The notes beneath the pieces are model-generated. The model was given only the letters and a program-made list of their open reading frames with translations. It was not told the DNA's origin and searched no databases. The translations under genes and the position numbers were made by a program. A DNA stretch of 64,000 bases from Sipunculus nudus. Taxonomy: Eukaryota; Annelida; Sipuncula; Golfingiida; Sipunculidae. Every line of letters begins with the position of its first letter. Positions within the stretch are counted from its first letter, which is position 1. The stretch is from assembly GCA_026874595.1 (NCBI GenBank), contig CM049306.1, positions 108,395,142 to 108,459,141 on the forward strand, in the 5' to 3' direction. Positions 41,367-53,726 of the stretch are shown piece after piece.

Positions 41367-42840
41367 GATATCAACACTGTTAACAGAGATAACAACACTG
41401 TAAACAGAGAAAACAAAGGTGACCATCGTGGACACACTGTAAACAGAGATAACAACACTGTTAACAGAGATAACAACACTGTAAACAGAGAAAACAAAGG
41501 TGACCATCGTGGACACACTGTAAACAGAGAAAACAAAGGTGACCATCGTGGACACATTGTAAACAGAGATAACAAAGGTGACCATCGTGGACACCACTGT
41601 AAACAGAGAAAACAAAGGTGACCATCGTGGACACACTGTAAACAGAGAAAACAAAGGCGACCATCGTGGACACCACTGTAAACAGAGAAAACAAAGGTGA
41701 CCATCGTGGACACCACTGTGAACAGAGGAAAACAAAGGTGACCATCGTGGACACACAGCAAACAGAGAAAACAAAGGTGACCATCGTGGACACCACTGTA
41801 AACAGAGAAAACAAAGGTGACCATCGTGGACACCACTGTAAACAGAGAAAACAAAGGTGACCATCGTGGACACCACTGAAAACAGAGAAAACAAAGGTGA
41901 CCATCGTGGACACACTGTAAACAGAGGAAAACAAAGGTGACCATCGTGGATACCACTGTAAACAGAGAAAACAAAGGTGACCATCGTGGACACCACTGTG
42001 AACAGAGGAAAACAAAGGTGACCATCGTGGACACCACTGTGAACAGAGAAAACAAAGGTGACCATCGTGGACACCACTGTAAACAGAGAAAACAAAGGTG
42101 ACCATCGTGGACACATTGTAAACAGAGAAAACAAAGGTGACCATCGTGGACACACTGTAAACAGAGAAAACAAAGGTGACCATCGTAGACACCACTGTAA
42201 ACAGAGAAAACAAAGGTGACCATCGTGGACACCACTGAAAACAGAGAAAACAATGGTGACCATCGTGGACACACTGTAAACAGAGGAAAACAAAGGTGAC
42301 CATCGTGGACACATTGTAAACAGAGAAAACAAAGGTGACCATCGTGGACACACTGTAAACAGAGAAAACAAAGGTGACCATCGTGGACACCACTGTAAAC
42401 AGAGAAAACAAAGGTGACCTTCGTGGACACCACTGTAAACAGAGAAAACAAAGGTGACCTTCGTGGACACCACTGAAAACAGAGAAAACAAAGGTGACCA
42501 TCGTGGACACCACTGAAAACAGAGAAAACAAAGGTGACCATCGAGGACACACTGTAAACAGAGGAAAACAAAGGTGACCATCGTGGACACCACTGAAAAC
42601 AGAGAAAACAAAGGTGACCATCGTGGACACACTGTAAACAGAGAAAACAAAGGTGACCATCGTGGACACACTGTAAACAGAGAAAACAACACTGTTAACA
42701 GAGATAACAACACTGTAAACAGAGAAAACAAAGGTGACCATCGTGGACACACAGCAAACAGAGAAAACAAAGGTGACCATCGTGGACACACTGTAAACAG
42801 AGAAAACAAAGGTGACCATCGTGGACACACTGTAAACAGA
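41367..42840. repeat. 1,474-bp higher-order repeat, copy 5 of 7
   Basis: GGCGACC at 41,658, GGATACC near 41,949, CGAGG near 42,543. Normal marker order. Confidence 0.9.
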
Positions 42841-43638
42841 GATATCAACACTGTTAACAGAGATAACAACACTGTAAACAGAGAAAACAAAGGTGACCAT
42901 CGTGGACACACTGTAAACAGAGATAACAACACTGTTAACAGAGATAACAACACTGTAAACAGAGAAAACAAAGGTGACCATCGTGGACACACTGTAAACA
43001 GAGAAAACAAAGGTGACCATCGTGGACACATTGTAAACAGAGATAACAAGGGTGACCATCGTGGACACCACTGTAAACAGAGAAAACAAAGGTGACCATC
43101 GTGGACACACTGTAAACAGAGAAAACAAAGGCGACCATCGTGGACACCACTGTAAACAGAGAAAACAAAGGTGACCATCGTGGACACCACTGTGAACAGA
43201 GGAAAACAAAGGTGACCATCGTGGACACACAGCAAACAGAGAAAACAAAGGTGACCATCGTGGACACCACTGTAAACAGAGAAAACAAAGGTGACCATCG
43301 TGGACACCACTGTAAACAGAGAAAACAAAGGTGACCATCGTGGACACCACTGAAAACAGAGAAAACAAAGGTGACCATCGTGGACACCACTGTAAACAGA
43401 GAAAACAAAGGTGACCATCGTGGACACCACTGTAAACAGAGATAACAAAGGTGACCATCGTGGACACACTGTAAACAGAGAAAACAACACTGTTAACAGA
43501 GATAACAACACTGTAAACAGAGAAAACAAAGGTGACCATCGTGGACACACAGCAAACAGAGAAAACAAAGGTGACCATCGTGGACACACTGTAAACAGAG
43601 AAAACAAAGGTGACCATCGTGGACACACTGTAAACAGA
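42841..43638. repeat. 798-bp higher-order repeat, copy 1 of 2
   Basis: GATATC, AACAAGGG at 43,050, GGCGACC at 43,132, the 41-mer and CACACAGCAAAC junction, a GAAAAC-start 40-mer, a GATAAC 39-mer, then directly the next 21-mer pair. It lacks the GGATACC to CGAGG part of the 1,474-bp unit. Confidence 0.88.
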
Positions 43639-45032
43639 GATATCAACACTGTTAACAGAGATAACAACACTGTAAACAGAGAAAACAAAGGTGACCATCG
43701 TGGACACACTGTAAACAGAGATAACAACACTGTTAACAGAGATAACAACACTGTAAACAGAGAAAACAAAGGTGACCATCGTGGACACACTGTAAACAGA
43801 GAAAACAAAGGTGACCATCGTGGACACATTGTAAACAGAGATAACAAAGGTGACCATCGTGGACACCACTGTAAACAGAGAAAACAAAGGTGACCATCGT
43901 GGACACACTGTAAACAGAGAAAACAAAGGCGACCATCGTGGACACCACTGTAAACAGAGAAAACAAAGGTGACCATCGTGGACACCACTGTGAACAGAGG
44001 AAAACAAAGGTGACCATCGTGGACACACAGCAAACAGAGAAAACAAAGGTGACCATCGTGGACACCACTGTAAACAGAGAAAACAAAGGTGACCATCGTG
44101 GACACCACTGTAAACAGAGAAAACAAAGGTGACCATCGTGGACACCACTGAAAACAGAGAAAACAAAGGTGACCATCGTGGACACACTGTAAACAGAGGA
44201 AAACAAAGGTGACCATCGTGGATACCACTGTAAACAGAGAAAACAAAGGTGACCATCGTGGACACCACTGTGAACAGAGGAAAACAAAGGTGACCATCGT
44301 GGACACCACTGTGAACAGAGAAAACAAAGGTGACCATCGTGGACACCACTGTAAACAGAGAAAACAAAGGTGACCATCGTGGACACATTGTAAACAGAGA
44401 AAACAAAGGTGACCATCGTGGACACACTGTAAACAGAGAAAACAAAGGTGACCATCGTAGACACCACTGTAAACAGAGAAAACAAAGGTGACCATCGTGG
44501 ACACCACTGAAAACAGAGAAAACAATGGTGACCATCGTGGACACACTGTAAACAGAGGAAAACAAAGGTGACCATCGTGGACACATTGTAAACAGAGAAA
44601 ACAAAGGTGACCATCGTGGACACACTGTAAACAGAGAAAACAAAGGTGACCATCGTGGACACCACTGTAAACAGAGAAAACAAAGGTGACCTTCGTGGAC
44701 ACCACTGTAAACAGAGAAAACAAAGGTGACCTTCGTGGACACCACTGAAAACAGAGAAAACAAAGGTGACCATCGTGGACACCACTGAAAATAGAGAAAA
44801 CAAAGGTGACCATCGTGGACACACTGTAAACAGAGAAAACAAAGGTGACCATCGTGGACACACTGTAAACAGAGAAAACAACACTGTTAACAGAGATAAC
44901 AACACTGTAAACAGAGAAAACAAAGGTGACCATCGTGGACACACAGCAAACAGAGAAAACAAAGGTGACCATCGTGGACACACTGTAAACAGAGAAAACA
45001 AAGGTGACCATCGTGGACACACTGTAAACAGA
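43639..45032. repeat. 1,394-bp interval, a 1,474-bp repeat minus two monomers
   Basis: Same order as the 1,474-bp repeat, with GGCGACC at 43,930, up to the second CCTTCG unit. The CGAGG unit and its neighbour (80 bp) are then absent and the block joins GAAAATAGAG (44,787). The joint coincides with the 44,765/44,766 boundary of the 3,666-bp duplication, so the 80-bp loss probably reflects unequal exchange at that point. Confidence 0.85.
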
Positions 45033-46506
45033 GATATCAACACTGTTAACAGAGATAACAACACTGTAAACAGAGAAAACAAAGGTGACCATCGTGGACA
45101 CACTGTAAACAGAGATAACAACACTGTTAACAGAGATAACAACACTGTAAACAGAGAAAACAAAGGTGACCATCGTGGACACACTGTAAACAGAGAAAAC
45201 AAAGGTGACCATCGTGGACACATTGTAAACAGAGATAACAAAGGTGACCATCGTGGACACCACTGTAAACAGAGAAAACAAAGGTGACCATCGTGGACAC
45301 ACTGTAAACAGAGAAAACAAAGGCGACCATCGTGGACACCACTGTAAACAGAGAAAACAAAGGTGACCATCGTGGACACCACTGTGAACAGAGGAAAACA
45401 AAGGTGACCATCGTGGACACACAGCAAACAGAGAAAACAAAGGTGACCATCGTGGACACCACTGTAAACAGAGAAAACAAAGGTGACCATCGTGGACACC
45501 ACTGTAAACAGAGAAAACAAAGGTGACCATCGTGGACACCACTGAAAACAGAGAAAACAAAGGTGACCATCGTGGACACACTGTAAACAGAGGAAAACAA
45601 AGGTGACCATCGTGGATACCACTGTAAACAGAGAAAACAAAGGTGACCATCGTGGACACCACTGTGAACAGAGGAAAACAAAGGTGACCATCGTGGACAC
45701 CACTGTGAACAGAGAAAACAAAGGTGACCATCGTGGACACCACTGTAAACAGAGAAAACAAAGGTGACCATCGTGGACACATTGTAAACAGAGAAAACAA
45801 AGGTGACCATCGTGGACACACTGTAAACAGAGAAAACAAAGGTGACCATCGTAGACACCACTGTAAACAGAGAAAACAAAGGTGACCATCGTGGACACCA
45901 CTGAAAACAGAGAAAACAATGGTGACCATCGTGGACACACTGTAAACAGAGGAAAACAAAGGTGACCATCGTGGACACATTGTAAACAGAGAAAACAAAG
46001 GTGACCATCGTGGACACACTGTAAACAGAGAAAACAAAGGTGACCATCGTGGACACCACTGTAAACAGAGAAAACAAAGGTGACCTTCGTGGACACCACT
46101 GTAAACAGAGAAAACAAAGGTGACCTTCGTGGACACCACTGAAAACAGAGAAAACAAAGGTGACCATCGTGGACACCACTGAAAACAGAGAAAACAAAGG
46201 TGACCATCGAGGACACACTGTAAACAGAGGAAAACAAAGGTGACCATCGTGGACACCACTGAAAACAGAGAAAACAAAGGTGACCATCGTGGACACACTG
46301 TAAACAGAGAAAACAAAGGTGACCATCGTGGACACACTGTAAACAGAGAAAACAACACTGTTAACAGAGATAACAACACTGTAAACAGAGAAAACAAAGG
46401 TGACCATCGTGGACACACAGCAAACAGAGAAAACAAAGGTGACCATCGTGGACACACTGTAAACAGAGAAAACAAAGGTGACCATCGTGGACACACTGTA
46501 AACAGA
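45033..46506. repeat. 1,474-bp higher-order repeat, copy 6 of 7
   Basis: GGCGACC at 45,324; CGAGG near 46,208. Counterpart of copy 5 at +3,666. Confidence 0.9.
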
Positions 46507-47304
46507 GATATCAACACTGTTAACAGAGATAACAACACTGTAAACAGAGAAAACAAAGGTGACCATCGTGGACACACTGTAAACAGAGATAACAACACTG
46601 TTAACAGAGATAACAACACTGTAAACAGAGAAAACAAAGGTGACCATCGTGGACACACTGTAAACAGAGAAAACAAAGGTGACCATCGTGGACACATTGT
46701 AAACAGAGATAACAAGGGTGACCATCGTGGACACCACTGTAAACAGAGAAAACAAAGGTGACCATCGTGGACACACTGTAAACAGAGAAAACAAAGGCGA
46801 CCATCGTGGACACCACTGTAAACAGAGAAAACAAAGGTGACCATCGTGGACACCACTGTGAACAGAGGAAAACAAAGGTGACCATCGTGGACACACAGCA
46901 AACAGAGAAAACAAAGGTGACCATCGTGGACACCACTGTAAACAGAGAAAACAAAGGTGACCATCGTGGACACCACTGTAAACAGAGAAAACAAAGGTGA
47001 CCATCGTGGACACCACTGAAAACAGAGAAAACAAAGGTGACCATCGTGGACACCACTGTAAACAGAGAAAACAAAGGTGACCATCGTGGACACCACTGTA
47101 AACAGAGATAACAAAGGTGACCATCGTGGACACACTGTAAACAGAGAAAACAACACTGTTAACAGAGATAACAACACTGTAAACAGAGAAAACAAAGGTG
47201 ACCATCGTGGACACACAGCAAACAGAGAAAACAAAGGTGACCATCGTGGACACACTGTAAACAGAGAAAACAAAGGTGACCATCGTGGACACACTGTAAA
47301 CAGA
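46507..47304. repeat. 798-bp higher-order repeat, copy 2 of 2
   Basis: Counterpart of 42,841-43,638, with GGCGACC at 46,798 and AACAAGGG at 46,716. Confidence 0.88.
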
Positions 47305-48778
47305 GATATCAACACTGTTAACAGAGATAACAACACTGTAAACAGAGAAAACAAAGGTGACCATCGTGGACACACTGTAAACAGAGATAACAACACTGTT
47401 AACAGAGATAACAACACTGTAAACAGAGAAAACAAAGGTGACCATCGTGGACACACTGTAAACAGAGAAAACAAAGGTGACCATCGTGGACACATTGTAA
47501 ACAGAGATAACAAAGGTGACCATCGTGGACACCACTGTAAACAGAGAAAACAAAGGTGACCATCGTGGACACACTGTAAACAGAGAAAACAAAGGCGACC
47601 ATCGTGGACACCACTGTAAACAGAGAAAACAAAGGTGACCATCGTGGACACCACTGTGAACAGAGGAAAACAAAGGTGACCATCGTGGACACACAGCAAA
47701 CAGAGAAAACAAAGGTGACCATCGTGGACACCACTGTAAACAGAGAAAACAAAGGTGACCATCGTGGACACCACTGTAAACAGAGAAAACAAAGGTGACC
47801 ATCGTGGACACCACTGAAAACAGAGAAAACAAAGGTGACCATCGTGGACACACTGTAAACAGAGGAAAACAAAGGTGACCATCGTGGATACCACTGTAAA
47901 CAGAGAAAACAAAGGTGACCATCGTGGACACCACTGTGAACAGAGGAAAACAAAGGTGACCATCGTGGACACCACTGTGAACAGAGAAAACAAAGGTGAC
48001 CATCGTGGACACCACTGTAAACAGAGAAAACAAAGGTGACCATCGTGGACACATTGTAAACAGAGAAAACAAAGGTGACCATCGTGGACACACTGTAAAC
48101 AGAGAAAACAAAGGTGACCATCGTAGACACCACTGTAAACAGAGAAAACAAAGGTGACCATCGTGGACACCACTGAAAACAGAGAAAACAATGGTGACCA
48201 TCGTGGACACACTGTAAACAGAGGAAAACAAAGGTGACCATCGTGGACACATTGTAAACAGAGAAAACAAAGGTGACCATCGTGGACACACTGTAAACAG
48301 AGAAAACAAAGGTGACCATCGTGGACACCACTGTAAACAGAGAAAACAAAGGTGACCTTCGTGGACACCACTGTAAACAGAGAAAACAAAGGTGACCTTC
48401 GTGGACACCACTGAAAACAGAGAAAACAAAGGTGACCATCGTGGACACCACTGAAAACAGAGAAAACAAAGGTGACCATCGAGGACACACTGTAAACAGA
48501 GGAAAACAAAGGTGACCATCGTGGACACCACTGAAAACAGAGAAAACAAAGGTGACCATCGTGGACACACTGTAAACAGAGAAAACAAAGGTGACCATCG
48601 TGGACACACTGTAAACAGAGAAAACAACACTGTTAACAGAGATAACAACACTGTAAACAGAGAAAACAAAGGTGACCATCGTGGACACACAGCAAACAGA
48701 GAAAACAAAGGTGACCATCGTGGACACACTGTAAACAGAGAAAACAAAGGTGACCATCGTGGACACACTGTAAACAGA
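47305..48778. repeat. 1,474-bp higher-order repeat, copy 7 of 7
   Basis: GGCGACC at 47,596; CGAGG near 48,480. Also the counterpart of copy 4 at +12,342, so the 3,666-bp and 12.3-kb duplications overlap here. Confidence 0.9.
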
Positions 48779-49256
48779 GATATCAACACTGTTAACAGAG
48801 ATAACAACACTGTAAACAGAGAAAACAAAGGTGACCATCGTGGACACACTGTAAACAGAGATAACAACACTGTTAACAGAGATAACAACACTGTAAACAG
48901 AGAAAACAAAGGTGACCATCGTGGACACACTGTAAACAGAGAAAACAAAGGTGACCATCGTGGACACATTGTAAACAGAGATAACAAAGGTGACCATCGT
49001 GGACACCACTGTAAACAGAGAAAACAAAGGTGACCATCGTGGACACACTGTAAACAGAGAAAACAAAGGTGACCATCGTGGACACACTGTAAACAGAGAA
49101 AACAACACTGTTAACAGAGATAACAACACTGTAAACAGAGAAAACAAAGGTGACCATCGTGGACACACAGCAAACAGAGAAAACAAAGGTGACCATCGTG
49201 GACACACTGTAAACAGAGAAAACAAAGGTGACCATCGTGGACACACTGTAAACAGA
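48779..49256. repeat. 478-bp higher-order repeat, copy 6 of 6
   Basis: Unit order as in the others. Followed by a core that carries AACAAGGG at 49,466, a variant otherwise confined to the 3,666-bp duplication. Confidence 0.9.
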
Positions 49257-51623
49257 GATATCAACACTGTTAACAGAGATAACAACACTGTAAACAGAGA
49301 AAACAAAGGTGACCATCGTGGACACACTGTAAACAGAGATAACAACACTGTTAACAGAGATAACAACACTGTAAACAGAGAAAACAAAGGTGACCATCGT
49401 GGACACACTGTAAACAGAGAAAACAAAGGTGACCATCGTGGACACATTGTAAACAGAGATAACAAGGGTGACCATCGTGGACACCACTGTAAACAGAGAA
49501 AACAAAGGTGACCATCGTGGACACACTGTAAACAGAGAAAACAAAGGCGACCATCGTGGACACCACTGTAAACAGAGAAAACAAAGGTGACCATCGTGGA
49601 CACCACTGTGAACAGAGGAAAACAAAGGTGACCATCGTGGACACACAGCAAACAGAGAAAACAAAGGTGACCATCGTGGACACCACTGTAAACAGAGAAA
49701 ACAAAGGTGACCATCGTGGACACCACTGTAAACAGAGAAAACAAAGGTGACCATCGTGGACACCACTGAAAACAGAGAAAACAAAGGTGACCATCGTGGA
49801 CACCACTGTAAACAGAGAAAACAAAGGTGACCATCGTGGACACCACTGTAAACAGAGATAACAAAGGTGACCATCGTGGACACATTGTAAACAGAGAAAA
49901 CAAAGGTGACCATCGTGGACACACTGTAAACAGAGAAAACAAAGGTGACCATCGTAGACACCACTGTAAACAGAGAAAACAAAGGTGACCATCGTGGACA
50001 CCACTGAAAACAGAGAAAAAAAGGTGACCATCGTGGACACACTGTAAACAGAGGAAAACAAAGGTGACCATCGTGGACACATTGTAAACAGAGAAAACAA
50101 AGGTGACCATCGTGGACACACTGTAAACAGAGAAAACAAAGGTGACCATCGTGGACACCACTGTAAACAGAGAAAACAAAGGTGACCTTCGTGGACACCA
50201 CGGTAAACAGAGAAAACAAAGGTGACCATCGTGGACACACTGTAAACAGAGAAAACAAAGGTGACCATCGTGGACACCACTGAAAACAGAGAAAACAAAG
50301 GTGACCATCGTGGACACACTGTAAACAGAGAAAACAAAGGTGACCATCGTGGACACACTGTAAACAGAGAAAACAACACTGTTAACAGAGATAACAACAC
50401 TGTAAACAGAGAAAACAAAGGTGACCATCGTGGACACACAGCAAACAGAGAAAACAAAGGTGACCATCGTGGACACACTGTAAACAGAGAAAACAAAGGT
50501 GACCATCGTGGACACACTTTAAACAGAGATAACAACACTGTTAACAGAGATAACAACACTGTAAACAGAGAAAACAAAGGTGACCATCGTGGACACACTG
50601 TAAACAGAGAAAACAAAGGTGACAATCGTGGACACATTGTAAACAGAGATAACAAAGGTGACCATCGTGGACACCACTGTAAACAGAGAAAACAAATGTG
50701 ACCATCGTGGACACACTGTAAACAGAGATAACAACACTGTTAACAGAGATAACAAAGGTGACCATCGTGGACACACTGTAAACAGAGATAACAACACTGT
50801 TAACAGAGATAACAACACTGTAAACAGAGATAACAAAGGTGACCATCGTGGACACATTGTAAACAGAGATAACAAAGGTGACCATCGTGGACACCACTGT
50901 AAACAGAGAAAACAAAGGTGACCATCGTGGACACACTGTAAACAGAGATAACAACACTGTTAACAGAGATAACAACACTGTAAACAGAGATAACAAAGGT
51001 GACCATCGTGGACACACTGTAAACAGAGATAACAACACTGTTAACAGAGATAACAACACTGTAAACAGAGATAACAAAGGTGACCATCGTGGACACCACT
51101 GTAAACAGAGAAAACAAAGGTGACCATCGTGGACACACTGTAAACAGAGAAAACAAAGGTGACCATCGTGGACACCACTGTGAACAGAGGAAAACAAAGG
51201 TGACCATCGTGGACACCACTGTAAACAGAGAAAACAAAGGTGACCATCGTGGACACCACTGTAAACAGAGAAAACAAAGGTGACCATCGTGGACACACTG
51301 TAAACAGAGATAACAAAGGTGACCATCGTGGACACACTGTAAACAGAGAAAACAAAGGTGACCATCGTGGACACACTGTAAACAGAGAAAACAAAGGTGA
51401 CCATCGTGGACACACTGTAAACAGAGAAAACAAAGGTGACCATCGTGGACACACTGTAAACAGAGAAAACAACACTGTTAACAGAGATAACAACACTGTA
51501 AACAGAGAAAACAAAGGTGACCATCGTGGACACACAGCAAACAGAGAAAACAAAGGTGACCATCGTGGACACACTGTAAACAGAGAAAACAAAGGTGACC
51601 ATCGTGGACACACTGTAAACAGA
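49257..51623. repeat. 2,367-bp tandem duplication, first copy
   Basis: GGCGACC at 49,548 and a seven-unit slot at 49,568-49,847 of mixed unit types. Then GAGAAAAAAAGG (near 50,017), CCACGGTAAAC (near 50,208), ACACTTTAAAC (near 50,516), GGTGACAATCG (near 50,621), AAATGTGACC (near 50,693) and a 21-mer-rich block one 21-mer shorter than at 38,357. It also matches 36,915-39,299 at offsets of 12,342, 12,301 and then 12,280 bp. Confidence 0.88.
49568..49847. repeat. Seven-unit slot, heterogeneous version
   Basis: Seven consecutive 40-bp units start at 49,568, 49,608, 49,648, 49,688, 49,728, 49,768 and 49,808. Their starts differ: GTAAAC; GTGAACAGAGG (a 41-mer type shortened to 40 by an ACACACA end); GCAAAC; GTAAAC; GTAAAC; GAAAAC; GTAAAC. 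This occupies +311 to +590 from the GATATC at 49,257. It is the reference for the homogenised slot at 51,935-52,214. Confidence 0.9.
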
Positions 51624-53726
51624 GATATCAACACTGTTAACAGAGATAACAACACTGTAAACAGAGAAAACAAAGGTGACCATCGTGGACACACTGTAAA
51701 CAGAGATAACAACACTGTTAACAGAGATAACAACACTGTAAACAGAGAAAACAAAGGTGACCATCGTGGACACACTGTAAACAGAGAAAACAAAGGTGAC
51801 CATCGTGGACACATTGTAAACAGAGATAACAAAGGTGACCATCGTGGACACCACTGTAAACAGAGAAAACAAAGGTGACCATCGTGGACACACTGTAAAC
51901 AGAGAAAACAAAGGCGACCATCGTGGACACCACTGTAAACAGAGAAAACAAAGGTGACCATCGTGGACACCACTGTAAACAGAGAAAACAAAGGTGACCA
52001 TCGTGGACACCACTGTAAACAGAGAAAACAAAGGTGACCATCTTGGACACCACTGTAAACAGAGAAAACAAAGGTGACCATCGTGGACACCACTGTAAAC
52101 AGAGAAAACAAAGGTGACCATCGTGGACACCACTGTAAACAGAGAAAACAAAGGTGACCATCGTGGACACCACTGTAAACAGAGAAAACAAAGGTGACCA
52201 TCGTGGACACCACTGTAAACAGAGATAACAAAGGTGACCATCGTGGACACATTGTAAACAGAGAAAACAAAGGTGACCATCGTGGACACACTGTAAACAG
52301 AGAAAACAAAGGTGACCATCGTAGACACCACTGTAAACAGAGAAAACAAAGGTGACCATCGTGGACACCACTGAAAACAGAGAAAAAAAGGTGACCATCG
52401 TGGACACACTGTAAACAGAGGAAAACAAAGGTGACCATCGTGGACACATTGTAAACAGAGAAAACAAAGGTGACCATCGTGGACACACTGTAAACAGAGA
52501 AAACAAAGGTGACCATCGTGGACACCACTGTAAACAGAGAAAACAAAGGTGACCTTCGTGGACACCACGGTAAACAGAGAAAACAAAGGTGACCATCGTG
52601 GACACACTGTAAACAGAGAAAACAAAGGTGACCATCGTGGACACCACTGAAAACAGAGAAAACAAAGGTGACCATCGTGGACACACTGTAAACAGAGAAA
52701 ACAAAGGTGACCATCGTGGACACACTGTAAACAGAGAAAACAACACTGTTAACAGAGATAACAACACTGTAAACAGAGAAAACAAAGGTGACCATCGTGG
52801 ACACACAGCAAACAGAGAAAACAAAGGTGACCATCGTGGACACACTGTAAACAGAGAAAACAAAGGTGACCATCGTGGACACACTTTAAACAGAGATAAC
52901 AACACTGTTAACAGAGATAACAACACTGTAAACAGAGAAAACAAAGGTGACCATCGTGGACACACTGTAAACAGAGAAAACAAAGGTGACCATCGTGGAC
53001 ACATTGTAAACAGAGATAACAAAGGTGACCATCGTGGACACCACTGTAAACAGAGAAAACAAATGTGACCATCGTGGACACACTGTAAACAGAGATAACA
53101 ACACTGTTAACAGAGATAACAACACTGTAAACAGAGATAACAAAGGTGACCATCGTGGACACACTGTAAACAGAGATAACAACACTGTTAACAGAGATAA
53201 CAACACTGTAAACAGAGATAACAAAGGTGACCATCGTGGACACATTGTAAACAGAGATAACAAAGGTGACCATCGTGGACACCACTGTAAACAGAGAAAA
53301 CAAAGGTGACCATCGTGGACACACTGTAAACAGAGATAACAACACTGTTAACAGAGATAACAACACTGTAAACAGAGATAACAAAGGTGACCATCGTGGA
53401 CACACTGTAAACAGAGATAACAACACTGTTAACAGAGATAACAACACTGTAAACAGAGATAACAAAGGTGACCATCGTGGACACCACTGTAAACAGAGAA
53501 AACAAAGGTGACCATCGTGGACACACTGTAAACAGAGAAAACAAAGGTGACATCGTGGACACCACTGTGAACAGAGGAAAACAAAGGTGACCATCGTGGA
53601 CACCACTGTAAACAGAGAAAACAAAGGTGACCATCGTGGACACCACTGTAAACAGAGAAAACAAAGGTGACCATCGTGGACACACTGTAAACAGAGATAA
53701 CAAAGGTGACCATCGTGGATACCACT
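51624..53726. repeat. 2,367-bp tandem duplication, second copy
   Basis: GGCGACC at 51,915, then a homogenised seven-unit slot, GAGAAAAAAAGG (near 52,384), CCACGGTAAAC (near 52,566), ACACTTTAAAC (near 52,883) and AAATGTGACC (near 53,061). The GGTGACAATCG of the first copy reads normal GGTGACCATCG here. The 21-mer-rich block at 53,025-53,510 keeps the 21-mer lost in the first copy. A 1-base deletion, GGTGACATCG, lies at about 53,547. The match fades at about 53,710. Confidence 0.87.
51935..52214. repeat. Seven-unit slot, homogenised version
   Basis: Seven GTAAACAGAGAAAAC 40-mers start at 51,935, 51,975, 52,015, 52,055, 52,095, 52,135 and 52,175, uniform except for CATCTTGG in the third (near 52,040). 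The slot has exactly the same length and position (+311 to +590) as 49,568-49,847, but none of its variant unit types. The same slot with the same third-unit CATCTTGG change is found at 56,045-56,324 and in part at 58,640-58,839. Confidence 0.9.

Larger units (their letters stand above)
41100..44765. repeat. 3,666-bp tandem duplication, first copy
   Basis: Contains GATATC sites 41,367, 42,841 and 43,639. It begins with the GAAAATAGAG unit (41,121) and repeats at 44,766-48,431. Private shared variant: AACAAGGGTGACC at 43,050 (second copy 46,716). Within it lie a 1,474-bp repeat, a 798-bp interval and part of a 1,394-bp interval. Confidence 0.9.
44766..48431. repeat. 3,666-bp tandem duplication, second copy
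   Basis: Repeats 41,100-44,765 with GATATC at 45,033, 46,507 and 47,305 and AACAAGGG at 46,716. Beyond about 48,431 this copy keeps the CGAGG unit (48,480) that the first copy lost, so its last interval is 1,474 bp instead of 1,394. Confidence 0.9.

Noticed and set aside
39198-48509. Minus-strand open frame of 3,103 codons, and dozens of others of 100-2,200 codons on both strands, as protein-coding genes
   Set aside because: They are translations of the tandem monomer. The peptide changes register whenever a 40- or 41-bp unit occurs, the same stretch is open in several frames, start codons occur in every unit (CCATCG gives ATG on the reverse strand), and there is no non-repeat domain, splice context or upstream control region.
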